Positions 6,806-14,692 of a stretch of DNA of 64,000 nucleotides are shown here, piece after piece (the stretch's first letter is position 1; the number at the start of each line of letters is the position of its first letter). Below the pieces are notes generated by a model. It was not told where the DNA came from. It searched no databases and worked only from the letters and a program-made list of their open reading frames with translations. A program made the translations under genes and the position numbers. The stretch lies in the NCBI GenBank assembly GCA_947500775.1, contig CANMTD010000001.1, positions 744,001 to 808,000 of the forward strand, given 5' to 3'. The DNA comes from an uncultured Paracoccaceae bacterium. GTDB lineage: Bacteria; Pseudomonadota; Alphaproteobacteria; Rhodobacterales; Rhodobacteraceae.

Positions 6806-9274
6806 ATGACTCGATTTGCCGCACCGATCGCCGAACAGATCTGGGACATGAAATACCGCCTGAAACAGGCGGATGGAACCCCCATGGATCAAAGCGTCGA
6901 AGACACATGGCGCCGGATTGCGCGGTCGCTTGCCGAGGTCGAGGAAAGCCCCGCCGATTGGGAAGACAGGTTCTTTGCCGCGCTGGAGGATTTCAAATTC
7001 CTGCCCGCGGGCCGGATCGTGGCGGGCGCCGGGACCGACCGGTCGGTCACCCTGTTCAACTGTTTCGTCATGGGTACGATCCCCGACAGCATGGGCGGCA
7101 TTTTCGACATGCTGAAAGAGGCCGCGCTGACCATGCAGCAGGGCGGCGGCATCGGTTATGATTTCAGCACGATCCGCCCCAAGGGCGCGGGTGTGAAAGG
7201 CGTGGCCGCCGATGCCTCGGGTCCCCTGTCGTTCATGGATGTCTGGGACGCGATGTGCCGCACCATCATGAGCGCGGGCAGCCGGCGGGGCGCGATGATG
7301 GCCACCATGCGCTGCGACCACCCCGATATCGAGGATTTCATCACCGCCAAGGAAGACCCCGCCCGCCTGCGCAACTTCAACGTTTCGGTCCTGGTCACCG
7401 ATCCGTTCATGGAGGCGGTCAAAGCCGACGGCAGCTGGGACCTTGTCTTCGACGGCAAGGTTTACCACACCGTGCAGGCCCGCGATCTGTGGAACAAGAT
7501 CATGCGCGGTACCTTTGACTATGCCGAACCGGGGGTGATTTTCATCGACCGGATCAACGCGATGAACAACCTCAGCTATTGCGAAACCATCGCCGCGACC
7601 AACCCCTGCGGCGAACAGCCCCTGCCGCCCTATGGCGCCTGCCTGCTGGGGTCGATCAACCTGGCGCGTCTGGTGCGCGATCCGTTCGAGGCCATCGCCG
7701 AGTTGGACGAGACCGCGCTGGAGGATCTGGTCGCCACCGCCGTGCGGATGATGGACAACGTGGTGGACGCCAGCCGTTTCCCCCTGGCGCAGCAGGCCGA
7801 AGAGGCGCGCAACAAGCGCCGGATCGGGCTGGGCGTGACCGGGCTGGCCGATGCCCTGCTGATGGTCGGGCTGCGCTATGGTTCGGAGGAGGCGGCGCGT
7901 CAGACCGAGCGCTGGCTGCACCGTATCGCGCGCGCCGCGTATCTGGCCTCGGCGCATTTGGCGAAGGAAAAGGGCGCGTTCCCCCTGTTCGACGCCGATA
8001 AATATCTGGCGACCGGCCATATGTCGGAAATGGACGCGGACGTGCGCGATACGATCCGCGAAAACGGCATTCGCAACGCGCTGCTGACCTCGATCGCGCC
8101 GACCGGCACCATCAGCCTGTATGCGGGCAACGTCAGTTCGGGGATCGAGCCGGTGTTCGCCTATGCCTATACCCGCAAGGTGCTGCAGAAGGACGGCAGC
8201 CGCACCGAGGAAGAGGTGGTCGATTACGCGGTGCAGATGTGGCGCGAAAAACATGGCGACGCGGGGCTGCCCGGGTATTTCGTGAACGCCCAGACACTGG
8301 CCCCGCTGGATCATGTGCGGATGCAGGCCGCCGCCCAGAAATGGGTCGACAGCAGCATTTCCAAGACCATCAACTGCCCCGAGGACATCAGTTTTGACGA
8401 TTTCAAGGACGTCTATATGGCGGCCTGGGACAGCGGCTGTAAGGGCTGCACGACTTATCGCCCGAATGCGGTGACGGGGTCGGTTCTGAGTGTTTCGGAA
8501 GATAAAAAAGAACTTACTGTAGAATACCTCAAAGAACTGGCCGAGAAGTCAGGGGATTCCCTTCAAGTTATTGCGGATCGGGCAGATTTGGCGAGGAGCA
8601 CCCTGCACAGGATTTTCGCGGGAGAACGACCAAATCCCGGTGTCAAAACCCTTAAGGCAATTGCAAAGGCGTTAAATGCCGATCAAGGGCAGCCCGAAGT
8701 CATCTCCATAAATGGTGATGAACCCCAAACCCCCCACGGCGATGTCGTCTATATCAGCGAACCGCTGGACCGCCCGCAATCGCTGGAGGGGCATACCTAT
8801 AAGCTGAAATGGCCCGACAGCGAACATGCGATCTATATCACCGTCAACGATGTGATCATCAACGGCCACCGCCGCCCGTTCGAGGTGTTCATCAACTCCA
8901 AGAACATGGAACATTTCGCCTGGACCGTGGCCCTGACCCGGATGATTTCGGCGGTGTTCCGGCGCGGCGGCGACGTGTCCTTTGTGGTCGAGGAACTGAA
9001 AGCCGTGTTCGACCCGCGCGGCGGGGCGTGGATGCAGGGCAAATACATCCCCTCGATTCTGGCCGCGATCGGCGGCGTGATCGAACGCCACCTGATCAAC
9101 ATCGGCTTCATCGAAGGCGAAGGCATGGGCCTGAAATCCGATCCGCAATACGAAGCGATGGCCGTCGGCGAAAAGCCTCGCGGCCCGGCCTGCCCGGCCT
9201 GCGGGTCCTATGATATGCGGATGGTCGAAGGCTGCATGACCTGCGGCAGTTGCGGGCATTCCAAATGCGGCTGA
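6806..9274 (+). CDS. nrdJ: Adenosylcobalamin-dependent ribonucleotide reductase (class II) with inserted HTH
   Basis: 822 aa from ATG 6806 (MTRFAAPIAEQIWDMKYR). The ten-stranded barrel is recognisable from GRIVAGAGTDRSVTLFNC, QQGGGIGYDFSTIRP, NPCGEQPLPPYGACLLGSINL and ISKTINCPEDIS; the C-terminus has the Cys-rich tail CPACGSYDMRMVEGCMTCGSCG. The enzyme reduces ribonucleotides to deoxyribonucleotides using B12. The odd part is residues ~565-640, between the catalytic domain (ending GCKGCTTYRPNAVTGSVLSVSE) and the C-terminal domain (starting HGDVVYISEPLDRP), where an Xre-like helix-turn-helix sits in AT-richer DNA. There are no intein junction residues. No cobalamin riboswitch was seen in the 91-nt upstream gap. 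Confidence 0.95.
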   Translation: MTRFAAPIAEQIWDMKYRLKQADGTPMDQSVEDTWRRIARSLAEVEESPADWEDRFFAALEDFKFLPAGRIVAGAGTDRSVTLFNCFVMGTIPDSMGGIFDMLKEAALTMQQGGGIGYDFSTIRPKGAGVKGVAADASGPLSFMDVWDAMCRTIMSAGSRRGAMMATMRCDHPDIEDFITAKEDPARLRNFNVSVLVTDPFMEAVKADGSWDLVFDGKVYHTVQARDLWNKIMRGTFDYAEPGVIFIDRINAMNNLSYCETIAATNPCGEQPLPPYGACLLGSINLARLVRDPFEAIAELDETALEDLVATAVRMMDNVVDASRFPLAQQAEEARNKRRIGLGVTGLADALLMVGLRYGSEEAARQTERWLHRIARAAYLASAHLAKEKGAFPLFDADKYLATGHMSEMDADVRDTIRENGIRNALLTSIAPTGTISLYAGNVSSGIEPVFAYAYTRKVLQKDGSRTEEEVVDYAVQMWREKHGDAGLPGYFVNAQTLAPLDHVRMQAAAQKWVDSSISKTINCPEDISFDDFKDVYMAAWDSGCKGCTTYRPNAVTGSVLSVSEDKKELTVEYLKELAEKSGDSLQVIADRADLARSTLHRIFAGERPNPGVKTLKAIAKALNADQGQPEVISINGDEPQTPHGDVVYISEPLDRPQSLEGHTYKLKWPDSEHAIYITVNDVIINGHRRPFEVFINSKNMEHFAWTVALTRMISAVFRRGGDVSFVVEELKAVFDPRGGAWMQGKYIPSILAAIGGVIERHLINIGFIEGEGMGLKSDPQYEAMAVGEKPRGPACPACGSYDMRMVEGCMTCGSCGHSKCG
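8491..8725 (+). other. In-frame HTH-encoding insertion within nrdJ
   Basis: This stretch encodes roughly residues 563-640 of NrdJ, including SLQVIADRADLARSTLHRIF and NPGVKTLKAIAKALNA, the two parts of a five-helix Cro/C1-type DNA-binding domain. Base use changes sharply: runs such as gataaaaaagaactta and ccataaatggtgatg contrast with the GC-rich third positions on both sides. The reading frame is kept throughout. In the NrdJ proteins I know, this position is only a short linker. Boundaries are approximate. Confidence 0.75.
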
Positions 9275-9364
9275 TGGTGTATAAGTGAGTTTGTGTCTAT
9301 TCTGACTACCAATTAGTGGCCACCGGCCGGGTCAGAATAGCCAATTTGCAAGCATAAGAAGTCT

Positions 9365-9394
9365 ATCGGGCGGAAACGCCCGATTTTCTTGTTT
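9365..9394 (+). terminator. Rho-independent terminator, probably of nrdJ
   Basis: An 8-bp stem ATCGGGCG / CGCCCGAT with a GAAA tetraloop is followed by TTTCTTGTTTTT, about 90 nt after the nrdJ stop on the same strand. It suggests native chromosomal sequence reaches at least to here. Confidence 0.85.
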
Positions 9395-9699
9395 TTAGCC
9401 CCTGAAGGATAATGCCCGAGGTTCGACTCTGTCCCAAGGGATATGGTGCGGCAGGAATGGCATCCAAAACCGAATTTGAAAAAAATTCCTGTCCAGTTTG
9501 GAATTCTCCAGAGCAGGGGCAAGCTCATTGCTCCTCAACGGATTTGATGCTGTTGACGCCTGAGTGTTGGGTCGTTCGGAACAGTGTGGCTGCCATGAGA
9601 GAAGCGCGTTGAATGGAGCGGTGTCCATAGGTCAGGGCGATTAGTTACCTCAAGGGGCGAGCAATCCCCGGCTGAGAAAATTTTCGGGGACAGGAACGC

Positions 9700-9728
9700 A
9701 AATGGGGCGGCCAAAGGCCACCCCATTT
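9700..9728 (-). terminator. Hairpin downstream of the small minus-strand gene cluster
   Basis: AAATGGGG-C-GGCC, loop AAA, GGCC-A-CCCCATTT form a long stem with one mismatch, starting 21 nt past the stop codon at 9749. The U-tract on the minus strand is short (ATTTG), so termination may be weak. Confidence 0.55.
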
Positions 9729-9748
9729 GTCGTCACTATATCTCTGAT

Positions 9749-10150
9749 CTATGTACGGCTTGCTGTTCGTGCGCGTAGCGCGGCCTCTATCCGCGTATAG
9801 GCTCTGAGGGCCTCGTGTCGCGAATGTCCACCATCACAACAAGTGCAAGGGATCAGGGCATCCCCAAGGTCCAGGAGCTGATATCCGAGCGCAAGGAACG
9901 CCTCCTTTGCCGCAGCGGCCAAGTGATCAAAGTGATGCTGCCATTGCATGACCGAAATACATGCGATTTCCCTACCTTGCTGATACGGGTGTCGGTCCAC
10001 CCAGAGATGGACAAACGGCACCCGAAATTTCTGTAGAAGCCACATTGAGATGTCGCAGATATCTTGTTGGAGAGAGTCGCCCTCGTCGGGGTCGGGACCC
10101 CGACGACGAGCGTGTTGCAACTGACAGCCCGAGACGGTGTCAGTCGGCAT
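9749..10150 (-). CDS. Hypothetical protein, last gene of a three-gene cluster
   Basis: 133 aa from ATG 10150 (MPTDTVSGCQLQ); an in-frame ATG at 10165 is an alternative. Neither has a clear ribosome site, and the start overlaps the end of the upstream gene (stop at 10140), so coupling is likely. No family recognised. It is rich in His, Trp and Cys (VHLWVDRHPYQQG, MQWQHHFDHLAAAAKEAF, CTCCDGGHSRHEA), which could bind a metal, though that is only a suggestion. The gene sits at the left edge of the island. Confidence 0.5.
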   Translation of the reverse strand: MPTDTVSGCQLQHARRRGPDPDEGDSLQQDICDISMWLLQKFRVPFVHLWVDRHPYQQGREIACISVMQWQHHFDHLAAAAKEAFLALGYQLLDLGDALIPCTCCDGGHSRHEALRAYTRIEAALRARTASRT

Positions 10151-10487
10151 TGCAGAACCGCGCATGTAGTTCACTGATCCGGGCACCATGCCAGCGCAGG
10201 GCACCAGACGCGTCAAAACCACGATCCCGCGCGGCAGCATCTGCAGCTTGCGATGTCTGCTTCGCCAGAAATGTTTCGATCTCCTGAAGAGCTGTCCTGA
10301 TCATCTTGGCATCCGGGTGCTGGTTCCCGAAGATGCCATGAAGATCGCAAAGCGCATCAAAGCCCGAAGGCGCGTCGAAAGCGTCGAACAGATTGCACAG
10401 GGCAGCGCCATGACGGCGCAGATGCTGCTCCGTATCTGCGATCCGGTCATATGCGGCCTGTGCGATGTTTTCATTAGTGGTGTCCAT
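10140..10487 (-). CDS. Hypothetical protein, small helical
   Basis: 115 aa from ATG 10487, chosen because a perfect AGGAGG lies 6 nt upstream; the longer open frame upstream has no ribosome site. The product looks all-helical (ENIAQAAYDRIADTEQHLRR, FGNQHPDAKMIRTALQEIETFLAK). No family recognised. Its end overlaps the start of the 9749-10150 gene, and it follows the 10738-11133 gene by 250 nt on the same strand. Likely an accessory or phage/plasmid-type gene. Confidence 0.65.
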   Translation of the reverse strand: MDTTNENIAQAAYDRIADTEQHLRRHGAALCNLFDAFDAPSGFDALCDLHGIFGNQHPDAKMIRTALQEIETFLAKQTSQAADAAARDRGFDASGALRWHGARISELHARFCNAD

Positions 10488-10737
10488 GTGGGACCTCCTG
10501 TTCATGTGGTTGGATTGTTTTGGGTGGGTGCCATTCTGCGGCGTCACGAAATCCGGCATGAGAGGAGGTGGTTGGTTTGCCGATGTGCTCCTTGTGTTTG
10601 GATCGGAAGGGGGCTTTTGCTGGTACCAATGACATTGGTCGTTTTGCGAATTCACGAAGAAGAAAATTGCGCGTGCCCAAACTTTTCTTGCGAGACCCCC
10701 ACGCCGTCGCCAAGGTGACAAGGCGCGGGGAGATACA

Positions 10738-11133
10738 TCACGCTGCTTGATCGGTATCGGATTTGAACACCCCTGCATCCTGGAGGGCCTGTTCCAAGCC
10801 ATCCGCGAGGAGGCAGATTTCCGGAACAATCGGATCGTCGGGTTCGAGCAGTGCAAAACCCGAGTCATCGCCCCAATCGTCATTGTAAGCGTATTCGAGG
10901 AACAGAAGGTTCCGCAGCTCAAGCAATTGACGGCGCAGACGACGGGTAAATGGCCTGTGGTGGCTCAGCGCCTCGCGAACCGCATTGATAAGCCGCGCGC
11001 CGCGCCGCCCACCGAGCAGCACAGCGGCGTGGCCGAGGGCTTCATCGTTGTCTTGGAAATACGCCCGAAACGCGTGTTCGCTTCCTTGGCATTTGGTGAG
11101 CTTTGGGTCGGAAATGATCTTACTGTAGTACAT
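10738..11133 (-). CDS. Hypothetical protein, first gene of a three-gene cluster
   Basis: 131 aa from ATG 11133 with a strong AGGAGG site 4 nt upstream. It is predicted largely helical with an Arg-rich middle (HHRPFTRRLRRQLLELRNLLF) and an acidic C-terminal half (NDDWGDDSGFALLEPDDP). No family recognised. The Shine-Dalgarno sequence matches that of the following gene, suggesting the two are expressed as a unit. The 250-nt gap between them holds no supported gene. Confidence 0.65.
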   Translation of the reverse strand: MYYSKIISDPKLTKCQGSEHAFRAYFQDNDEALGHAAVLLGGRRGARLINAVREALSHHRPFTRRLRRQLLELRNLLFLEYAYNDDWGDDSGFALLEPDDPIVPEICLLADGLEQALQDAGVFKSDTDQAA

Positions 11134-12463
11134 GGTGCCTCCTGATTGAAAAAGTTGCCAGGTTTCGTCCCGGCGGTCAGGATGTTTTGGAGGTTCATGT
11201 GATCGTCATCTGCTGAGTTGCGCGCCTCACTCTGAGGGCGCGAAAATCAGTCGATGGCGGTGTCTGTCAATTTTCTCTTCATTGCGTATCGTCCTTCTTG
11301 ATGGCTTCTGGATAAGAGATTGGCCAAAATTCCGATGACGAAGAAGTTTCTGAAAAAAATTGGAAACTCGCTTTCCCTGAGACGATTCTACTGCCCTCTA
11401 AGACCATCAGGATGCAGTGTGCCGACCAATACGATCCGCACGGTTCACTTGTGCACCTTCAGGAGTATTGTCGTTCGGGGGGCACTTGGAGGGTCTGCCT
11501 TTTACAAGGGACGGCGTGTTCGGAGGGCATAGCGCGTTTCGGCCTAAAAAATGTTTCCGTATCGGACCAAACGTATTCATCTACTCATCAAGATCGATGT
11601 GAAGCATTTCGCAGCGGTCTCGGGAAAATCTCTTGCATGCAGAAAGGAGGCGTTCGGTTTGGTTGGCCGACTACGGCCGGACAAAAGCAAGATACTCAAA
11701 AACCATCGCTGACAAGCAGCGCGCTGCGGGATTTGATCAATCCCATATGCGATGATCGACAGGCGCAAACCGCCTGATTTTGAGCCCCGAGACTCTCTGT
11801 GCCCGCCCACGTCTTTCCCAGAAAGCTGACCATGGCAGCTTTCGATACCAAAATCATCTCAAAGGAGAATAGCCTGTAGTCCAAAGTGCCCTGTTTCGAT
11901 ATGCAGATGTCGGGGCCCCTAAGAATTTTGGGGCTCCCGACCGCTGCCCAAACCCATAAATTTGAACGGCGGAATGAAGTGATCAGCGCTGCGTTTGTGC
12001 GATTAGGCGTCGCGGTGTCGAGGTGTACAATGAACATTTCAGCAACGTCGGGTGCTCAGCAATTACTATTCATATCTCAGCAATTAATTCGTCAGCTCCC
12101 TACTGGGGAGACGTTGTTCAGGTCCTTTTTCCCTACAAATATCGGAGGTCAACAACATCAGTATCTTGGCGGGTGTTTTCCTCCCACAGCGGCGTGAGTA
12201 GAGCGCGGCTCCTCCTGGCCCATTCTTAGATCAACGCGAACGGCCCAAAGCTCACCTTCACTTCAGCCTGGGAGAATGACGGGTTGCGCGATAGTCTTTC
12301 CGTTAGCCGTCCTCAAATTATCTGATGCTTCCATGATGTTGCACATCGGATTCACCTCGGGGCACTTCGGTGCGCCACCAGTTTCGGAAATTGCGACTCA
12401 CAGGCGTTCTATGTATGTTCCTAACTATCGGGGGAAGAAACCAATGATCCAACGGCTGTTATC
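11134..12463. other. 1.3-kb region with no recognisable gene
   Basis: Only short open frames on both strands, none with a ribosome site plus family-like protein. A 20-base near-palindrome runs from 11918 to 11937 (GCCCCTAAGA / ATTTTGGGGC), and a short inverted repeat GAAAGCTG / CAGCTTTC lies near 11820-11842. The region may hold decayed genes, regulatory RNA or insertion scars. Confidence 0.5.
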
Positions 12464-12667
12464 ATGAGGGCTTTACGCTTACCAAAGTGCAGGTTCTGCG
12501 GGCGTGTATGGCATCCACAGGAGGGTGTGGTAGCCTCTATGAGCTTCTGTAGCGCCTGTAGTGGCGACCGACGCGAACTCGCTATCAAGGCCCTTGGTGC
12601 GAAACCGCCGGTCAGATCTTCGCACATGGGATCTTACGCTTTGCCGCCGAAGCGCCGCGCAGTTTAG
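12464..12667 (+). CDS. Small zinc-ribbon protein
   Basis: 67 aa. Two Cys pairs, CRFCGRVWHP at residues 9-12 and SFCSACSGDRRELA ~18 residues later, form a compact treble-clef or zinc-ribbon motif, so the protein probably binds one zinc. There is no strong Shine-Dalgarno and the start is uncertain. It converges with the kinase gene (stops overlap at 12664-12667). The cysteine spacing supports a genuine gene despite its size; the function is unknown. Confidence 0.55.
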   Translation: MRALRLPKCRFCGRVWHPQEGVVASMSFCSACSGDRRELAIKALGAKPPVRSSHMGSYALPPKRRAV

Positions 12668-13695
12668 GGTCTCAAAAACGCCTCTAATTCTTTGATCGCA
12701 ACCTGTGATCCAACCTGACCATTCGAACCACCGAGAGTGCGTAAACGGCCCGCACCGACAGGTTCGCTCCAAGCCCGCCAATCGTGGCGACGAGCAGAGT
12801 TGCGGTTCCATTCGACCCGTATGATCCGCCCGCCTTGCTGCCGGCGCCAACGGACCTGATGGCCATCGACCTCACACTCCCAGTCAGGTTCTACGGGCAA
12901 GCCAGCGAACGCTGCCTGCACCTGCGCCACATTTTGGCAGCGTCGATCCGTGTCATCGTGCAACATGGCTCGAATTGCGCGACGCCAGCGTTGCGGGATA
13001 TGCGGGAGCCATTTCAGTGTATCGCGGAAACCGCCGTCCGCTATCGCCATCCGCGGTGGACCAGACTCTGCATACCATGTCTCCCCATGAAGTAGCCGAT
13101 ACAGCGTCATGCCGAGTGCCCAGATGTCCGACTTCGCACTCGTTACTCCGTATTCCCAAAACTCAAAGGCCAGGTGGTCATAATACCCTGCGCCGACTGC
13201 GTAGCCATGCAGCAATTCGTCCGTGACAAGGCCAAAGTCGCCAATTCGCGCGACACCGTTTTCGTCAATCAAAATGTTGCCCGGCTTGATATCGCGGTGG
13301 ATCATCCCGCGCGCGTGGAGAGCGCCCAGCCCAAGCAGGACCTCCGTTCCCGCCTTTCGCGCCTGAGACAATCTCATTGGACCTGCTTCGTATGGCGCTT
13401 GCAGCGACCCACCAGCACACAACTTCATGCAGTAGCGGATGCTCTTGCCGTCTGGGCTTTCGCCCAAGTGATACACTGGCACGACGTTCGGGTGCTCTGC
13501 GGCTGCGAGGTGCTGTGCCTCTCGCAAGAACTCGGCTTTGGCGGCATCCCAGTCATCGTCGGTTTGATCCTCCTTTTGAGAAATGATTTTCACAGCAACA
13601 TTGCCATGAACCTGATCAACCGCAGCATGAACGTCGCCGAACTGACCGCTACCGATGTGATTTCCTATTTGGATTTTTGCGACGTGATTATTCAT
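12664..13695 (-). CDS. Hanks-type Ser/Thr protein kinase
   Basis: 343 aa. Complete kinase core: glycine loop IGSGQFGDV (14-22), catalytic Lys36 in VAVKII, HRDIKPGN (133-140), DFG (153-155) and the SDIWALGMTLYRLLHG helix. The C-terminal ~90 residues are outside the core and Trp/Arg-rich (QVRWRRQQGGRIIRVEWN). No transmembrane segment, so it is cytosolic and unlike PASTA kinases. Its ATG overlaps the last 8 nt of the preceding RNase H-like gene, showing tight co-expression. It sits next to an IS remnant and a type I RM operon, a setting where kinases are often defence effectors or regulators; that role is inferred. Confidence 0.92.
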   Translation of the reverse strand: MNNHVAKIQIGNHIGSGQFGDVHAAVDQVHGNVAVKIISQKEDQTDDDWDAAKAEFLREAQHLAAAEHPNVVPVYHLGESPDGKSIRYCMKLCAGGSLQAPYEAGPMRLSQARKAGTEVLLGLGALHARGMIHRDIKPGNILIDENGVARIGDFGLVTDELLHGYAVGAGYYDHLAFEFWEYGVTSAKSDIWALGMTLYRLLHGETWYAESGPPRMAIADGGFRDTLKWLPHIPQRWRRAIRAMLHDDTDRRCQNVAQVQAAFAGLPVEPDWECEVDGHQVRWRRQQGGRIIRVEWNRNSARRHDWRAWSEPVGAGRLRTLGGSNGQVGSQVAIKELEAFLRP

Positions 13696-14167
13696 TTCGA
13701 CCGCTCTCAGCTAAAAGCATAATCGCGGCTTCTCGACTGCCTACCCGAAGTTCTTGTCCGGTAAAGTGAGTCATCCAGAATGCGTTGTCTTTCGTGTATT
13801 CGTCTACCTTCCGATCACCGAAATTCCTGCTGAGCGCGGCTTTCGAGAATTCTTTCACCTCGCAAACCGACGCCGCTGCGCCTTTAATGACCCCCCTCAA
13901 CTCCGCGCTTCGCAGGTGGCCGATTTTGGTGCCCCCGAGTGACACCGCGCTGGCCTTGATCAACACTTTCATAACGCCATTGGCACGGAGGTAGTCGCGG
14001 CATTGTTGGCCAATCACGTTATAGGCGGCCGCGCGATCACCACCTTGCATTTTCCAGGTGTCATCATTCTGAAGAACGAGCTGACCGATATCAGGAACTT
14101 CGGCGTCAACCACAATGACCTTGTCGCCACTGACGACTATACCCACCCATCGTTCTGTCATTTTCAT
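13688..14167 (-). CDS. Hypothetical protein, RNase H/RuvC-like fold suspected; partner of kinase
   Basis: 159 aa from ATG 14167 (MKMTERW); ATG 14161 or TTG 14188 are alternatives. The pattern resembles RNase H-fold proteins of the DUF3010/RuvC type: a first hairpin WVGIVVSGDKVIVVDAEV, a helix-strand unit ending GVMKVLIKASAV, then ELRGVIKGAAASVCEVKEF and a final REAAIMLLAE helix. The first strand lacks the usual catalytic Asp, so activity is doubtful. This is a fold guess from pattern only. The gene overlaps the kinase start by 8 nt, so the two form a two-gene unit. Confidence 0.7.
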   Translation of the reverse strand: MKMTERWVGIVVSGDKVIVVDAEVPDIGQLVLQNDDTWKMQGGDRAAAYNVIGQQCRDYLRANGVMKVLIKASAVSLGGTKIGHLRSAELRGVIKGAAASVCEVKEFSKAALSRNFGDRKVDEYTKDNAFWMTHFTGQELRVGSREAAIMLLAESGRNE

Positions 14168-14365
14168 CGTTCTTTCATACTCGTCCAACAGCTGAGGACT
14201 TAATACCCGAACTTTCCTTTTGTGGGAAGGTTTGATAAGTCAATGTGACATGCCTTTGGCTTCTACTTTTTTTTGCGAAGCGATGCCGAAACAAACCTCT
14301 GAGGCAAAGGCGCCTTGGTCGCTTCGGAGACAATTCGATCTGACCGCAGTGAATGCCCGCTCAAT

Positions 14366-14692
14366 GCCTATTTTGTTGAAAAACTCTTCTTGCCTGAAGC
14401 CCTGAGCGCTGATTCAATTTCCATGTGGCAGGTGGAGGTGAGCGGCGATGATGGGATCCCGACAGCAAGCGCAGAGCGCTCTGTTTTACGAGTTCTCGAT
14501 CGAGACACATGTCCCGGCCGACCACATGCTCCGGGCGGTGGACCGGTTTGTCGATTTGGCCGAGATCCGGCAGCATCTGGCACCGTTCTACAGCTCCGCC
14601 GGGCGACCGTCGGTTGATCCCGAACTGATGATCCGGATGCTGCTGGTAGGCTACATCATGGGTACCGGGCCGAGCTTTTCAACGGAATAGGC
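14366..14692 (+). mobile_element. Internally deleted IS (probable IS1182-type), both terminal repeats present
   Basis: The left end GCCTATTTTGTTGAAAAACTC (14366-14386) and the reverse complement of the right end, GCCTATTCCGTTGAAAAGCTC (14672-14692), match at 18 of 21 positions. Between them lies only the first ~80 codons of a transposase, fused to the right end by an internal deletion. The result is a ~327-bp MITE-like derivative. No clear target duplication was seen. Confidence 0.75.
14448..14690 (+). pseudogene. Transposase N-terminal fragment
   Basis: 80 codons. FYEFSIETHVPADHMLRAVDRFVDL and RPSVDPELMIRMLLVGYIMG are the N-terminal (DUF772-type) part of IS1182/IS5-like transposases. The frame then runs into the IS right end (GPSFSTE, stop) and lacks the entire DDE catalytic region, so it cannot be a functional transposase. 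Confidence 0.8.

Larger units (their letters stand above)
9275..9748. other. Intergenic region after nrdJ; candidate left edge of the island
   Basis: No convincing gene. A 10-bp perfect inverted repeat, CTATTCTGAC (9297-9306) and GTCAGAATAG (9331-9340), flanks a GC-rich core. A terminator follows at 9365. At 9451-9463 GGCAGGAATGGCA differs by only two bases from the repeats GACCAGAATGGCA (29.2 kb, minus strand) and GACAAGAATGGCA (35.3 kb), so this may be a degenerate transposon-end site. Further GACAGGAA words occur near 9489 (minus strand) and 9689. Confidence 0.45.

Noticed and set aside
8491-8725. Intein in NrdJ
   Set aside because: Class II reductases often carry inteins, but the extra segment is only ~75 residues, lacks splice-junction residues and splicing blocks, and reads as a helix-turn-helix.
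9415-9440. tRNA-like 3' end (GGTTCGACTC) after nrdJ
   Set aside because: The T-arm stem does not pair on either side of GGTTCGA and no other tRNA arms can be built, so it is not a tRNA or att-site remnant that can be supported.
11696-12037. 113-codon minus-strand frame in the gene-poor region
   Set aside because: No ribosome site, no recognisable domain, and the frame overlaps hairpin-rich sequence; kept only as part of an unassigned region.
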